Notes: generated by a model not told the origin, from the sequence alone. Shown: positions 1-12,140, counted from the first letter of the stretch. The stretch: 64,000 nt of DNA from Melampsora larici-populina 98AG31 (GCF_000204055.1 NW_006768766.1:466706-530705); one strand, 5' to 3'. A program made the numbers and translations.

Positions 1-480
1 GGTGAGAATGGTTATCAAGAGGGGTAGATGACTGTCAAGGTTGATTTCTTTTGAATGATTTGTGAAAAAGGATGGATGATTGTAGGTGAGTTGCTTGGTT
101 GAGGGGTGTAGTAGGTTAGGGTACGGTGTAATGTTGGGACTGGGGTGGTTGATGTTGGTGATTATGTAAGAAAGGGTGGTGGGTGAATATTGATACGGTG
201 ATGTTTGTGTAGATAGATGGGTAATGTCGGAGGGGGGTGGTGAGGTTTGAAAGTAGGGTCACCATACGGGTGGTGTAGTTATGTTGGAAGGGTGAATGTA
301 AATTTGACGGGTGGTTGGATTTAGCTGAGTGGGTAGACAAAGATTCAAGGTGTGGTTGAACTTAGTTAGGGACCAGTGAGTATTTGTTGAGGTGGTGGGG
401 AAAAGTCAAAGGGTGGTAGACTTTTGCTAACATGGTGGGCTGTATCTTGTGGGGATTCGGGGCTGGTCTTGGTTTCCCTA
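1..480. other. G/T-rich, strand-asymmetric tract without a gene
   Basis: The plus strand is strongly enriched in G and T with few C, with many GGTGG, GGGTGG and GGGGTGGTG runs. The only open frame on the complement is a low-complexity His/Pro/Thr/Ser stretch, an artefact of that skew. I see no gene here. It could be 5' non-coding DNA of the hAT element or host DNA. Confidence 0.5.
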
Positions 481-569
481 AGGAAAAAGGTGACTTAGCC
501 AAATTTGGAACCCTTCAAGATGCTTCTTAAGATGTTGATTCATCTTGGCAGTCAGACTCGAATGCCATT

Positions 570-608
570 GGGTCATACAGACGTCTGTATGACCCTATGG
601 TATAGGGT
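570..608. repeat. 26-bp perfect palindrome plus adjacent small inverted repeat
   Basis: Positions 570-595 form a perfect 26-bp palindrome: GGGTCATACAGAC followed by its exact reverse complement, centred on ACGT. It overlaps a second inverted repeat at 592-608 (ACCCTA, five bases, TAGGGT). Both lie immediately upstream of the first hAT coding exon, so they may be subterminal or promoter structure of the transposon. No protein binding site is recognised. Confidence 0.75.
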
Positions 609-2500
609 ACATACTTAAGTGTACAGGTGGTCCAGTCGCACGTTGAGAAGGGGTCTGACTCTGAAAAATCAGTACTTCCAGTCAATGATCAAGACCTCAA
701 CAAAGCAAAAAATAAGCGTGTTCACAATGACAAGTCCGGGGCTGACTACGAAGACCGGCCAGATTCAGATGCATCAGTTGCACTTCTAGTTCAAAAGAAG
801 GCAAAGGTGTCAGTAAGACCTCGAGCAAAACCTGCAAAGTGTCATTCGACAAAATCAACAAAACCTTCTAGCACTTCGAAATCAACCAAGAGGTCAATGG
901 TTACACTGAAAGAGTATCAACCTGAGAATCAGGTATGTTAAACATTTCCTTTTCTCCGATTGTCAAGTCAATCATTTTCTGACTAATGTCTTTGTTTTGT
1001 GTGACAGTCACAAAGCTCACCGTGCACTTCAAAACACAAAAAGATTGTGGTGGATTTCACGCAAGACTCAGAAGATGAACACTCTAAAGTCAAATTAAAA
1101 ATCGACCGTGAGGACAAGAAGCTTTATGATCCCATCAAGGACTATTACCATCCTCCGAAGCAAGGAGGTAAAGATGTAAGATAACTATCTCTAATACTCT
1201 CATCGTCTACATACGTTTTCCATGCTAATGTTCTTTTACTTTCAGCCTAATGATGGCCCCTGGAATTCATTCCCATGCAAGTGGTGTGATCAATTAGTTC
1301 GTGGTGGAGGAGGTTCAGGCTCTAATCTCTTATCTCATCGAGATGGCTCCACTCAGGATGGGAAGTCTGGTAAACCTGGGTGCACCAAACGGGAAGCAGC
1401 GAAAGCAGCCGGTTGTTGTCTTCCCATTACAATTGCAGAAGAACGGGCTCAACAAAGACAAGCAAATCAAGCCGCCATGACTCAATCCGCAATCGAATCT
1501 TATTTTCCAAAGTCTACCGCATTTTCTAATTCAATTTTAAATCAGATGATTGGAATGTGGGTTGTGCGGACTTCTCAACCTTGGTTAGGAATTGAAGATG
1601 CAGCCCTTCGTGCTGCTTTTCGATATGCAAACCCAATGGCTCAACTCTATGGTTGTACTTGGGTAGCATCATTTGCTCACAAGATGTATCTTGGGCTTAG
1701 ATCGACAGTTATACAGGAACTCCAAGTAAGTAAACTAATCACTTTGAATCACTTTGACTTCCTTTGTTTTCAATTCGATCTGAGCCTTCTGTTTTTTCTA
1801 TTCTAGGCAAACACTCCAAAGTTTGGGCTCATTCATGATGCCTGGACCTCGCCTCGAAATCAATACGGATTTATATCAGCTTCTGTCACATACATAAATT
1901 TGAAATGGAAGTATGTGACCGGGCATCTGTCAATGAAAATGATTGCTTGGCATCATAAGGGGGAATGGTTGGCTGAGCCACTAATCAACGTACTTGTCAA
2001 GCACAAGCTGCACTCCAAGATAAGTAATCTTTATATATATATTCTCAACAAACCTGGCTGACATAACGATACTATGGATCTCACATGGTCTCACAGACTC
2101 ACGATTCAGGTGGCAATAACAATACATGTGCTCGAGCAATGCAATCACGACTGTCAAAAATCGCAAATGACAACAATGAAGAATTTGAGTTTGATGAGTC
2201 TACTGACCGAGTTCGATGTGCTGGTCACAAAATAGCTTTGGTGGTTAATGCTGAACTTCAAGCAATGGGTATTCAAGCCCCACCGCCTCCATTGGTCAAG
2301 TCGATGATTCTTGGGGAATTTCCCCTTTCGGAACATTCTATGATGAGTATTCCCAAAGAAGACAAAGAGCAACAAGAAGCAATTATCAACAAAAATCAAG
2401 ATACAGGAGTCAACGAAATAGAAGACGACAATGAGAACAAAGTTGATAATCCACCAGGAAAAGAAGTTAGTGATCAATGGTACAATGTCATTGATGGTCC

Positions 2501-3628
2501 ATTTGAAGCTTGTCAGGGTGGCTGTAATAACATAAGGTGAGTTGAGTGAAATTACTCACTTTATAACCCTGACAAAGTTCTTGCTGGATCCGTAAGAACT
2601 ATACTGACTCGTAATTCTATGACTAATAAAGAATTAATGAATCTTGTTAATAAACTATTCCTTAGATATTCCTGGAAGGCTGTTACCGCGGCCCACTGTA
2701 AGATAACAGAGGAGAACTTGGTCTGGTTCTGAGCCGGGAGGTTCTATTTGTAGAGAATTCAACGAATTGCCTGTGTTACTAGACACAGGGATACTATCAA
2801 CTTTGTGTTGTAGTACCAATGGTAATTGACCAAGGTGTTCACTATCCTGCAATTAGGAATAGTATAGAAGCTTACGCGACTATCTTGGAGAAGAGCCCAG
2901 AGAAGAGTGTCTAAAGAAAGGAGAAAAGAATTAAGTAAGAGTTTTTGCTTACGAAGTCTTTTGTTTCCTAAATTCTTAGAGAACTAATTCGGAGGTTCCT
3001 TTGATAGTACTAAGATAGTAAATTTCTATTTGACGCTTTCTTAATCTGGAGTTTGTATAAAAAAAGAAGGTGAGTCTTTTCCACATTCAGGAAGAGACTC
3101 TCATATATATAGTTATCTTATTTGGATGGCTAACTTGTGGTTCCCTATGACTACTCCTGCTCATCTTACATTGAACATGTGGTTCTAACTGATTTCTATT
3201 CAGTTGTCGTAGGCCAATTTGTGGTTTGGACGCATCCGGACAAGGGACTTAAGTTCTCCTTGGGCAATTCTTGTTTCCGCGGTTTTGCTTGTAAGGTGTG
3301 ATGAATTAGTTGAGTAGTTCCCTTTTTGTAAATCGTGGCTTTCTCCTTTATGCTAATAAATAGTTTGTCGTTCTGTTTACTAATAATCTGTCACTTATCT
3401 TTTATATTTGAAGGTAATAACATATCTATTGTTTTCGTCTTTGAAGCTTAGTCGTGCGTTGTTATTTATCCATATATCACTAATGATAAGTTTTCATGTT
3501 TTCGTCTTTGAAACTTAGACGCAAGTTGTGTTTTTATTTGAGATGTAAATAACAATGTTATGTTTTCGTCTTTGAAACTAGACGCAAGGTGATCTTATTT
3601 TTATAATATTTTATTTTTATTTGAAGCT
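2501..3628 (+). mobile_element. 1.1 kb non-coding insertion with 10-bp target duplication, nested in hAT
   Basis: The element runs 2511-3618 (1,108 bp) and is flanked by identical ATTTGAAGCT copies at 2501-2510 and 3619-3628. Removing one copy restores the upstream coding phase across the site. It opens with TGTCAGGGT, answered by ACCCTGACA about 55 bp on, with GTGAG/CTCAC nested between them, so the 5' end can fold. The 3' end carries three copies of a CGTCT-TTGAAACTT-AGACG hairpin and then an A/T-rich tail. There is no ORF of note and no clear terminal inverted repeats. A 10-bp duplication with an A/T tail suggests a retroposed (SINE- or LINE-like) unit, but a Mutator-type element or a solo LTR with an unusual duplication cannot be excluded. 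A diverged relative lies at about 46858-47823. Confidence 0.7.
3431..3590 (+). repeat. Three spaced hairpin repeats at the 3' end of the inserted element
   Basis: Copies are at 3436-3454, 3503-3521 and 3567-3584, each preceded by GTTTT or TTTT. Copies 2 and 3 have perfect CGTCT/AGACG arms; copy 1 has one mismatch (AGTCG). Copies 2 and 3 are followed by CAAG. The spacing is about 65 bp. Confidence 0.8.
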
Positions 3629-5397
3629 CTTCTGGCTTTCGCTCTGCAAAAGCTCAAGGGCTGACAAAGCTCCTCCCGCTCAGCCTGCACCCGATTGTAC
3701 CGAGGCCAATTCAGTATATCTTTTGACACTTGTGGTATGTATATTCCCTTTATTCACATCTGTCCTTTACAGCATTTCTAATGAATTATTTCTCAGCTTA
3801 ATGAAATTGCTAAGAAGATAGGAGGATCATCGCGAATGTTGCAAGTCTTTGATGCAACCTGCAAAAGTATGGACTTATCTTTCCCTCAACCAATTCCTGG
3901 TTACGGAATTCGATGGAACATCAAGCTTCAATGTTGGGAAAGGTTGTTTGATGCCCAAGAGGTCTGTATTTTGGCTTCTCTCCTTCTACTTCTCCAAATT
4001 AGCTCACTTTCACTTCTGCTTTATCCATTGCAGGTCATTGATAGAATGCTTAAAGACAATCAGAAGAGATCACCAAAGGCAAGAGCAGCAAACGTCAAAA
4101 CACCAAGCTTGGACCTAGCGATCCAAATCAAGATCAACCTCGTGGTCTATTCAACAAAGCTTAGATCTCGCCTGAACAATGGAAACAAGTGGGTAGATTG
4201 ATCAAGGTCCTTCGTGTAAGCATTGTTTCCTTTCCATATGCTTGATTTCCATACACGTTCTTGTCTCTGTATCAATTCTAAGTATCAGAATAGAATACTG
4301 ATTTATTGTGCTTGGCCTTTGCTTTTATTCAGGAATATCAAACATTGACAAAGGTCTTTGAGGCCGATGCTCCAACTGGATCTCTAGTTATTCCTCAATA
4401 CGTCAAACTTATCAAATCGCTTCAAGATAAGATTGATTCATGTACTTCCCGAGCCGACCCTCTTTTCCCGATGTACCACGCGATGCATGTTTGGGTTAAA
4501 TCATACCTAGCTGAAGCACTCAAGTCAGATGTCTTGATTCTCGCCACCATCCTTCACCCCAGCTGGCGAACCGATTATTTTCAATTCACATTTGGGGATA
4601 ACTCTGATGAACACAAGACTGCTCAATCACTTTTACAGACTGCCTTTGAGACTCGAAAAACCAAATTAGATACTGGTAAAAACAATTTGGCTGGTGAGAC
4701 TGATTCAAACAACGAGGACGAGGACGATGATGGATTTTGAGCACATCGAAAGAAAGTGCAGACCCGCTCTGAGAATGAACTTTGCAACTACCTCAAGCGT
4801 GTTGATGAACCTTCCACCTCAGTTGAAAAGGACCCACATCTTGCGTTAGAATGGTGGAAGGTAAATATAACTTCACATTTATTTCCTTTCATTCTGTGAC
4901 CACAACTTTAATTATTTACAAAATCTTTTTACTAGGTGAATGAAGCAAGATACCCAGTGCTGTCGTCTCTGGCCAGAGATTATCTAGCAGTCTGTGGGGC
5001 ATCATGTGCAGTTGAGAGGACTTTCTCAGCTGCTGCAGATGTCTGTTGCTGTGATCGAGGAGCTTTGAAACCTTCAACTGTGGAGCGCTCGGTAGGATCT
5101 CGAATGTGGTCAAAGGATGGGGTTGTCATAGCAGGTGATGAGTTTTTAGATTGTCAAAAATGTATGACAGAAAGTATGGAATTGGACAAAGTAAATTGTA
5201 AGAGGAGGGGTTAAACAAAATTAAAAGAGTACCGATTTTTGATTTTGATTTCTTTGTCTTTGTATTTTTCATCTCTTCTCTCAACACACTGGTGGTTTTT
5301 TCCTTTCTATATTTAAATACACGACTTTTTTTACTTTGTTTGTTCTTTTCATCCCCACTCAACTGAAACGATACTTTTTTGTTATGTGATTTGTGCA

Positions 5398-5640
5398 CTG
5401 ATACCGGTATCAGTATTGGTATCGTGACAGTATCGACTAAATTGTTGATACCCGATACAGTACCGGTATCGTTCTAGTATTGGCGGTACTTTACTTGACT
5501 TGGTCTGCCATAGTATCTTGAAATTCGATACCGTATCGGGTAACGGTATCGGATTGGCGGTACTTTACTTAAGTATCTTGGAAGCAGTATTGTGGGTTCG
5601 ATACTTTACCGGGTATCGCCGTTACTATACTAGTATAGGA
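5398..5640. repeat. GGTATC/GATACC-rich subterminal tract
   Basis: About a dozen GGTATC, GATACC or GATACTTTACC words occur in both orientations within 240 bp, including GATACCGGTATC and a twice-used GGCGGTACTTTACTT. The tract begins just after the hAT coding sequence ends. hAT elements commonly carry short transposase-binding subterminal repeats, so this is probably the 3' terminal region of the element at 627-5214. I could not define the terminal inverted repeat. Confidence 0.55.
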
Positions 5641-7901
5641 ACTGTGGCTGCGTTGCTGGTTGGCTGTTGTGTACCGCTCTATCTGATGCAGCACAACTCA
5701 TGATCCGACTGCATTTTTCCAAACTCAGATTGCAAATCCAAGGTGAGTTGAAATCAAATGAATGCCTTTCAAGAATGCTCAGCTTGAAATGCTTATTCTT
5801 GCTGACCCTTGACCAAGCTATCCCCAAGCACACGTCGACATGGTATTCCTACATCTACCTTACAAATTGATCACAGCATTCTTGAATTGGTAGTACAAGT
5901 TCAACACCCCGTGTCCTTCTTGTCATCCTTGTTATTTAAATCCATTTGTATATAGAGAGTCTGAATAGGAAACCCAGGATAAGCATTCATTGGAAAATGT
6001 CTCAATACACTTCTGCTTATCATTTTTTTGCACTTCTTTTTGTTGTCTGCAGTGTGAGACAAGTGTTAAGTACCTTCTTTGTCTTACTTGACCGTTATCT
6101 TTCTTCAAGACCTTACTACTAGAAATATCAATTTGATCTGCTCAATCATCGATTGGTTCTATCACCAAGTCTCTCCAAGTAAATATGATGGCAAAAGGCG
6201 TAAAAGATTGTAGGGCTCCACATCTGCAAAATATAATCAGACATCCATTGACTTGTTGCATTACATTTAGAATCAATTTTCTGCTTTGGATCCTACGTGC
6301 AAATTGCACGTGTCATGATATACCAAAGTTTGTATTTGAGGACCACTTTTGTACTGCATCTTTGTCCTGCATAGTTGATGGAGCAGAAACACCAAAAAGT
6401 CCACTGCAATCCAAAAAACGTAGTGTATGGCCATTGGGGGCTACTGCAAGAATCAAATTTTGCTACCCATTTTGTTAAAACAAAACGAGAAAGATATGAA
6501 TAGTAGGTGACTGACGGAAGATATCATCATTTGATCCGTTGAATGTTCCAGATGCCCAAAGGCACAACGGCATCGGGATAGTTCCATTGAAATTGGGGAT
6601 GAACAATGAGGTAGATAGCCCGGGAACATCGGTACCGGGCCTACGGGAGAATTTTCCCACACAAGACTTCGAGGGATTATGAATTGGAAATTCTCCCTCG
6701 AAGTCAAAAATTTTCCATCTCATCATCATCCCCCCCTCCCTTTTCTCTCCTAGAAGAAAAGAACCTAGAGGTAATCTTACAAACTCGTATTTTCAAAAAT
6801 TTTCCTTTACCTCCCACCCACCCCGACACCCTACCACGCAGAGAGCCTACCCGGTCAGCGGACCTGCGGCCTACCGGCCCCCCCCACACACGCACTGTAG
6901 CTAGTTCGAACAAGAATTAAGTTATAGGGCATATGGTCTAAAGATCAAGTAAACTCCTGTGTAGTAGATTTAAGATGATTTAATGAATGAGACAAAAATA
7001 AATAAAAAGCTGAAATGATAAAAGTAATGAAGAAAACACTTAAGGAAATAAAAGACCAAATAAACTACTTAAACAAAATGGAAAGAAAGAAAATTTATAA
7101 CACTACCAAACAGTGAACAGATTTCAATGGATCCGAATGGATGGTGAAGGAGAACTCACAATTATTGAAATGCACAATAATTTCAATATGCAACCAAAAA
7201 CTTTGGAGATTGACCCATATTCATTTGGATACACGGTTGGTTATAGCTTCTCAGCGTGTTATTTGCGCTTGGAATGAATATGCATCTGGGCGCGGAAGAA
7301 CACATCCACTATTGGCAATGAACTTCTCATATAGGGGTTTACTTGGGCCAGTTTATTGCTTGGAGAATCCTAACCAGACAAAGCTTAACTCGGAAAACCA
7401 TTTAACATACAAGGTTGTCGAGACTCAAGTATGAACATTTATATCCAAACTAATGAGAGACACTTATGATACCGTAACAAATCTTTGATAAAGATGACCC
7501 AAAATGGATAAGAAAATTCCAATACAGGTATTCATAAGTGAAGGGCAGTCGAAAGAAGATGGAAGCTGTTTTACATAAAGGTATGATTTTGAATACAAGG
7601 AGTGTATATAAAGCAGTTGATATCATTATCTGGAGATAGATTGAGTAAACATCTATAATCCTGGTGCATTCCTTCACCACCAGGAGATATGGAGTAGACA
7701 TCTTGCTCTTCCATAAGTGGAGAAGCAAGGATGGAAGGATCCTGCAAGAATAAAGAAAGGGAGAGTATGTGAAGTAGATGATATAGATATATAATGAGAC
7801 ATGATGAAGTAATACCCGAAATCTTAACAAAACAAACAAGAAGAGAAGCAGTCGATTGAGGGGGTCCAATTGAGATGTGATTGAGTGAATGAAGATATGA
7901 T
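5641..7901. other. No gene recognised
   Basis: The stretch contains several frames of 65-97 codons on both strands without recognisable motifs, introns or signal peptides, a C-rich patch at 6725-6900 and A-rich DNA at 6960-7100. A 97-codon frame at 7141-7434 has no feature that would support a gene. The 3' untranslated region of the following minus-strand gene probably lies in its last few hundred bases. Confidence 0.4.
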
Positions 7902-8902
7902 CTAAAGATCGAATTCCTCCATTAATGAGAGGACATCTGAATCATGCAGATATTCTCGGATGAAGTCCCTAGAACATTGACAAATTGAAAAATAAAGAGT
8001 CAGAACTATACAAAGCAACACTCCATGAATTGAAAATAAAAGATGACATACCTCGATTGAGTACTACAGCGATGATCTTGAACCCAAAATCTGAAGAATT
8101 GAATTAATAATCGAAATATAGTCTTGTTCGACAATGGTGTCATTTCGATCCCGAGAATCTCTTGAAATTCCTTTCCGATTTTCCTTTTGATACGAGGATT
8201 GAGTTCTTCAATTTGAGTTATTTTTTCTGGAGAAAGATCTTCTAGTGGGATCAGTAGAGAACTCAAGCCGGGTGCAACATATTTCGCGCGTTCGATGACG
8301 AGTCGGGTTTGAGGAGAGAACATAGTAACAGGGTGATATCCTGCGACCCTAGGAGCGAGAGTTACGGTAGTCGAGGAAGGTCCAAGACCAGCGCAATTCC
8401 CAGGTTTCAAGAGTTTGTACTTGAAATGAGGATGTCTTGCGAGAAGGAGTTTGCCCAAGGATCGAAACTTGCGACTATGTGATGAGAACAGGATAAACCA
8501 TAAAGTCAGCCATGAATGAAGTGGATCAAGATCAAAGAAATATAAGACATACTCTGGGTATGACCTGGCAGATGAACGTTTTGAGCACTTGGTCCGAATC
8601 TGTTGCCTGATAACCTCGGGAATGGAGGTGTTGAAAGTCTTATGATAACGAGGACTATACGCGTCACCAGAAAGCGGAGACGGGAGATATTCCATCGTAA
8701 AAGAGACTAGTGATTCAGAGAGGAATAAAAGCCGAGAGAAATACGGTGATTTGAAATCACTAGTAAGGGTTGGTTGAGGTGAAAACAAGAAGGTGATCGC
8801 GTTATTCAAGTTACTGTTAATGTATGGTTGAGATGATATGAATGAATCGGATGGAATGTGGTTGGAAGTGGTGGTAGTGAGAAAGGTTGGTTCTGTATCC
8901 AA
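7902..8902 (-). CDS. Unrecognised 279-aa protein, three exons
   Basis: Read on the minus strand the exons are 8902-8553, 8474-8052 and 7968-7902, with introns GTATGT...ATAG (78 bp) and GTATGT...CTAG (83 bp). The junctions keep frame, and the last exon ends in an acidic tail (LMEEFDL, stop), which supports the model. The protein has a Ser/Thr-rich N-terminus with a second in-frame Met (MEYLPS, codon at 8693-8695) that could be the true start. A basic central block follows (RKFRSLGKLLLARHPHFKY), then LSPEKITQIEELNPRIKRK and FRLLIQFFRFWVQ. No signal peptide or clear membrane segment is seen. I do not recognise the family; the basic core would fit a nucleic-acid-binding or mitochondrial protein, but that is only a guess. 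It stands alone, facing away from the kelch gene. Confidence 0.6.
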
Positions 8903-10912
8903 AGAAATGAAGTCAACAAATTTTATGATTGGGCGATCAGCTTTGAAGGAGATTCTGATCAGCTAAAAATCCTGTATTTTGGGAACACTTGCCGCGGTCA
9001 CTTCTGTTTTTTTGTGATCACGGGACTTGCTCAACAAAGTCCAATTGTTTCATATTTGTTTGTTCACTGTATGTATCTCAAAACCTTATTTTGCCGACTG
9101 AACTGATTATCATCGCGAGTGTTGCCCAGAGTATTCTGCTTGTTTAGATTTATACAAATTCACATTCTTCATCCTTAACTTCTGATGAACAATTCTTCAA
9201 TCCATCTCAACCCTTGACACTTTTCAGCTTGATCACCTTTTCTGATATCCGATAAGACTTCTGCTCAATTTAAAAGATCAATTTGTATTGATGAATGATA
9301 GGAATTCCGTTGTATTTTACAATGTTTTGATCTCTTCAGTTCGTTTTGTTCAAGTTCGGCCACTTCGAGTTTCTTTCAGATGCTCCTTTGTTGAAGGTTC
9401 CTGTTTCCGATCTTATTTTCTCGGCTGTCTCCTTCACTTTTCTATTTCCTTTCTTCTCTGGTTGCATAAAATTCGTATCCTGGCTTTCTGCTTGTCGCTC
9501 CCAAAACAAGCCTCTCAAGATTTCCAGATTCTATAGACGCACAACATCCATTCTTCCTTCAAACGTAATTTCAACCACGCCTGCGAGAATATCCAGAACC
9601 ATTCAAGTTGATCAAAGCCACCAAACAATTGGATGAATATGTAACAACCAATGTGTGTCTTTCTACCTTCCCCTTGTCCTTGAATTGATAATATCCTTGA
9701 ATTTTTGACTGAATCTTCTCATGTGTCATTTCAATAACAAGTCATCATATATTCATCCTTCTTTGACCTGATCAATTTAAAAGAAGAAGTTTTCCGAGGC
9801 GGTTTCTTTCAGATTCAAGTTATCTTCTCCATATGTATCATTGCTTTTATTGTCATACAATCGGCTCAAATTGCAGATCTTTCTATCCTTGCTTGTTCAA
9901 TTATGGACAAGCAAGATCTCTACGCCAAAGATCCTGGTGGTGAAGGAATGCCTATCAATCTATCTTTAGATGCGTATAGATATCAAATACTCAACGTCCA
10001 TTTGCTTTTATTCTCTCATTGGTACAACCGCTCCAGCATAACAACCTTTTATATATCTGAAAGTACAAAAGTATGGCATAGAGTGGTAATGTTATTTACA
10101 GATGCAATTTTTCAATTGATAGTAATACAACAGCGTGAAGTATTTCATGACGATAACCATGTATTCAAGTTGTTTCACAGCACATACCACTAATAAACCG
10201 AATGACTGTTCGGATAACAGTGAATATGGGACAAAGTCCCTCATATTTCCAAGAGACACAGTCTTGTGCTACAAGTCTTGTCTGCTTCAGATCACCTATC
10301 CTCCAGGATTACCATACAGATGAGATGATTTCCTTTGTGACATTGACCCCTTAATTGGTGTTTATTGTCACTATGTCCTTTCAACTCGTGACGACGATCA
10401 GACGCAAAAACCTCTACTTTTGGTCTCTGGATCTACTCACTATGGAAAAAGGATGGTATGTCTGCTTATGACGTCTTTCCAAGCGGTTTGATTGTGCTTG
10501 GAAGCTCTGTAATTTATCATCTTGAATAAATCAAACAAGTTCAGTTAAGTCCTCGTGTCTATAGATTGACAGGCTCAGCGAAATCGCTTGCGGGCTACAT
10601 GCAATTGAGACACACAAGAAAACTCAAATACCAGATAACTTCTCAAATATATGAAAAGCACAACATAGAGAGATGACCTTTTGCAAAAGTGTGATTTTTT
10701 AATTACTACGGCACCCTGAAGCTTATAATGAAGATCAACATGCGTCCAGGTTGTTCCAGATTGATTGTGTTGATACTGGTGAACGCGAGTGTAAGCTACA
10801 GCTCTCAGAGAGAAAGAAAGACTTACTTTTCTTGTCAACTTCTGATTTCACATTTCTCCTGATAGCTGTGCAGGTGAGATGGCTTCATCGCAATAGTGGG
10901 CATTCACTCAGT
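8903..10912. other. No gene recognised
   Basis: This is AT-rich DNA upstream of the minus-strand gene ending at 8902. Frames of 60-96 codons lack splice-linked continuation or known motifs. The first few hundred bases probably include that gene's promoter. Confidence 0.4.
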
Positions 10913-11272
10913 CTTTATTATCAATACGTCCATTCAAGTCATATTGCTTTTGGTCTTTGCTCGATCTCCATGAACAGAGTAGTAACCTCTTCGCAATCCA
11001 AAGCAGACATCTTAGTCTCAAAGAGTTGACAAGGGTTACGATTTGATGTGAACAAGTGGCTTCTGATTGATGAACAAAACAGATCCTTGTAATAGTATGG
11101 CTACATATTCAACTCCAAAGCTTTTGCTTTTAGTCTTTGCTCGATCTCTATGAACAGGACAGTAGCTTCCTTGTGATTCAAAGCAGACATTTTAGTCTCA
11201 AAGAATTGACAAGGGTTTTGATTTGATGCAAACCAGTGGCTTGTAATTGATAAAACATACAGATCCTTGTAA
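10913..11272. repeat. Diverged 180-bp tandem duplication
   Basis: About 150 bp starting TGCTTTT...GTCTTTGCTCGATCTC at 10945 recurs 180 bp later at 11125. Both copies end in CAGATCCTTGTAA (to about 11092 and 11272). The copies differ at perhaps one base in eight, and their upstream parts (10913-10944 and 11093-11124) also align loosely, so the unit is about 180 bp, head to tail. There is no coding frame through both copies. Confidence 0.75.
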
Positions 11273-12140
11273 GTTCCCATTACATGATAGTTGGATCACC
11301 CATAATGAGGGTGGGAGATACAAAGTCTCGAATAATATCACAATTAATTTCAGGAGTTGATGGTGCGGTAAATTTGATCAGGCAACAAATAGATATCATG
11401 AAGAACAATCGGGATTCCAGGATGCAATGATTTGGAATCGAACAGATAGGATCCCGATGATGATGTTCTCCAAACATCGCGATTTCCTAATGGCAGGCAA
11501 TTACGTTCTGAAGTCGCGAACAAGGCTCATGACCGCGTATCCACCGATTTAAACCCTTGTCAGGAACATCGCATCATGAGGTTGAGGAATGATCAATCAT
11601 AGCCATCGTACTGAGGTGAAGCGCGTCTATTTTTGATACGTTCGAGTTGACTTGCCAGGAGGGAAAGTGTGGAATACCACAACACAAAGCTGTTTCATCA
11701 ATCAGATCACATCCTCCATGAGGTCGTTCAAGCTCCGATGATCCTCATGCACGTCTTATAGTCGTTTGTATGTGAATCTTGTAGGTTCATTCAGTTCACA
11801 TTTTGCTTGTCGGCTTGGCTCAAAATTGAGGATAAAAAGGAGTACGAGCGAACCAGAGAGCTCAGCAAGCCCGATCTCCACGTTGCTGATCTCGATGCTT
11901 TCAAGGTACCGTGACAGAGGACCCGATCCGATCTGCGTCGATTGCCGCAGCGTGCTCGATAGCATTGTCGGGCATGCATCTGTGACGAGCATGCACTCAG
12001 ATGCATTCTCAGGCTTAGGCGGGCCTGAGTGAAGGTTGAGCAAAGTGAGTGTTGATGTGAGATTGAGAGATTGAACTGATAAAACTACTAAGAAGCAAAC
12101 CATCAAGAACAAGAAAGAAAGAAAGAACCAATCAGATCCA
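11273..12140. other. Intergenic region and promoter of the kelch gene
   Basis: No gene is supported. Overlapping frames on both strands (11756-12112) share the same GC-richer patch and have no motif. The last 100 bases are purine-rich, and a CCAAT at about 12128 lies just before the kelch start codon, probably in its 5' leader. Confidence 0.4.

Larger units (their letters stand above)
627..5214 (+). pseudogene. hAT-family transposase, decayed and interrupted
   Basis: Coding segments, joined by GT-AG introns, can be followed across the stretch: about 627-932, 1008-1175, 1246-1725, 1807-2020, 2090-2510, 3629-3734, 3797-3960, 4035-4214, 4332-4860 and 4936-5214. The order is a basic Ser/Lys-rich N-terminus, a CxxC zinc-finger-like segment (PCKWCDQL), the RNase H-like block (IHDAWTSPRNQYGF, then THDSGGNNNTCARAM and CAGHKIALVV), and the C-terminal hAT dimerisation block (YPVLSSLARDYLAVCGASCAVERTFSAA split over 4960-5040). 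Damage: a 1.1 kb insertion at 2511-3618, frame changes near 3665-3700 and 4150, a TGA at 4738, a TAG before ISPEQWKQV at about 4165, and a lost donor GT near 2020 (ATAAGT). hAT transposases cut and paste DNA in the nucleus; this copy is almost certainly dead. The family call is firm, the exon borders approximate. Confidence 0.85.

Noticed and set aside
2690..2760. Possible tRNA-like internal promoter (GGTTCTGAGCC) in the inserted element
   Set aside because: Only a partial B-box match and no A box at the right distance; too weak to call a SINE head.
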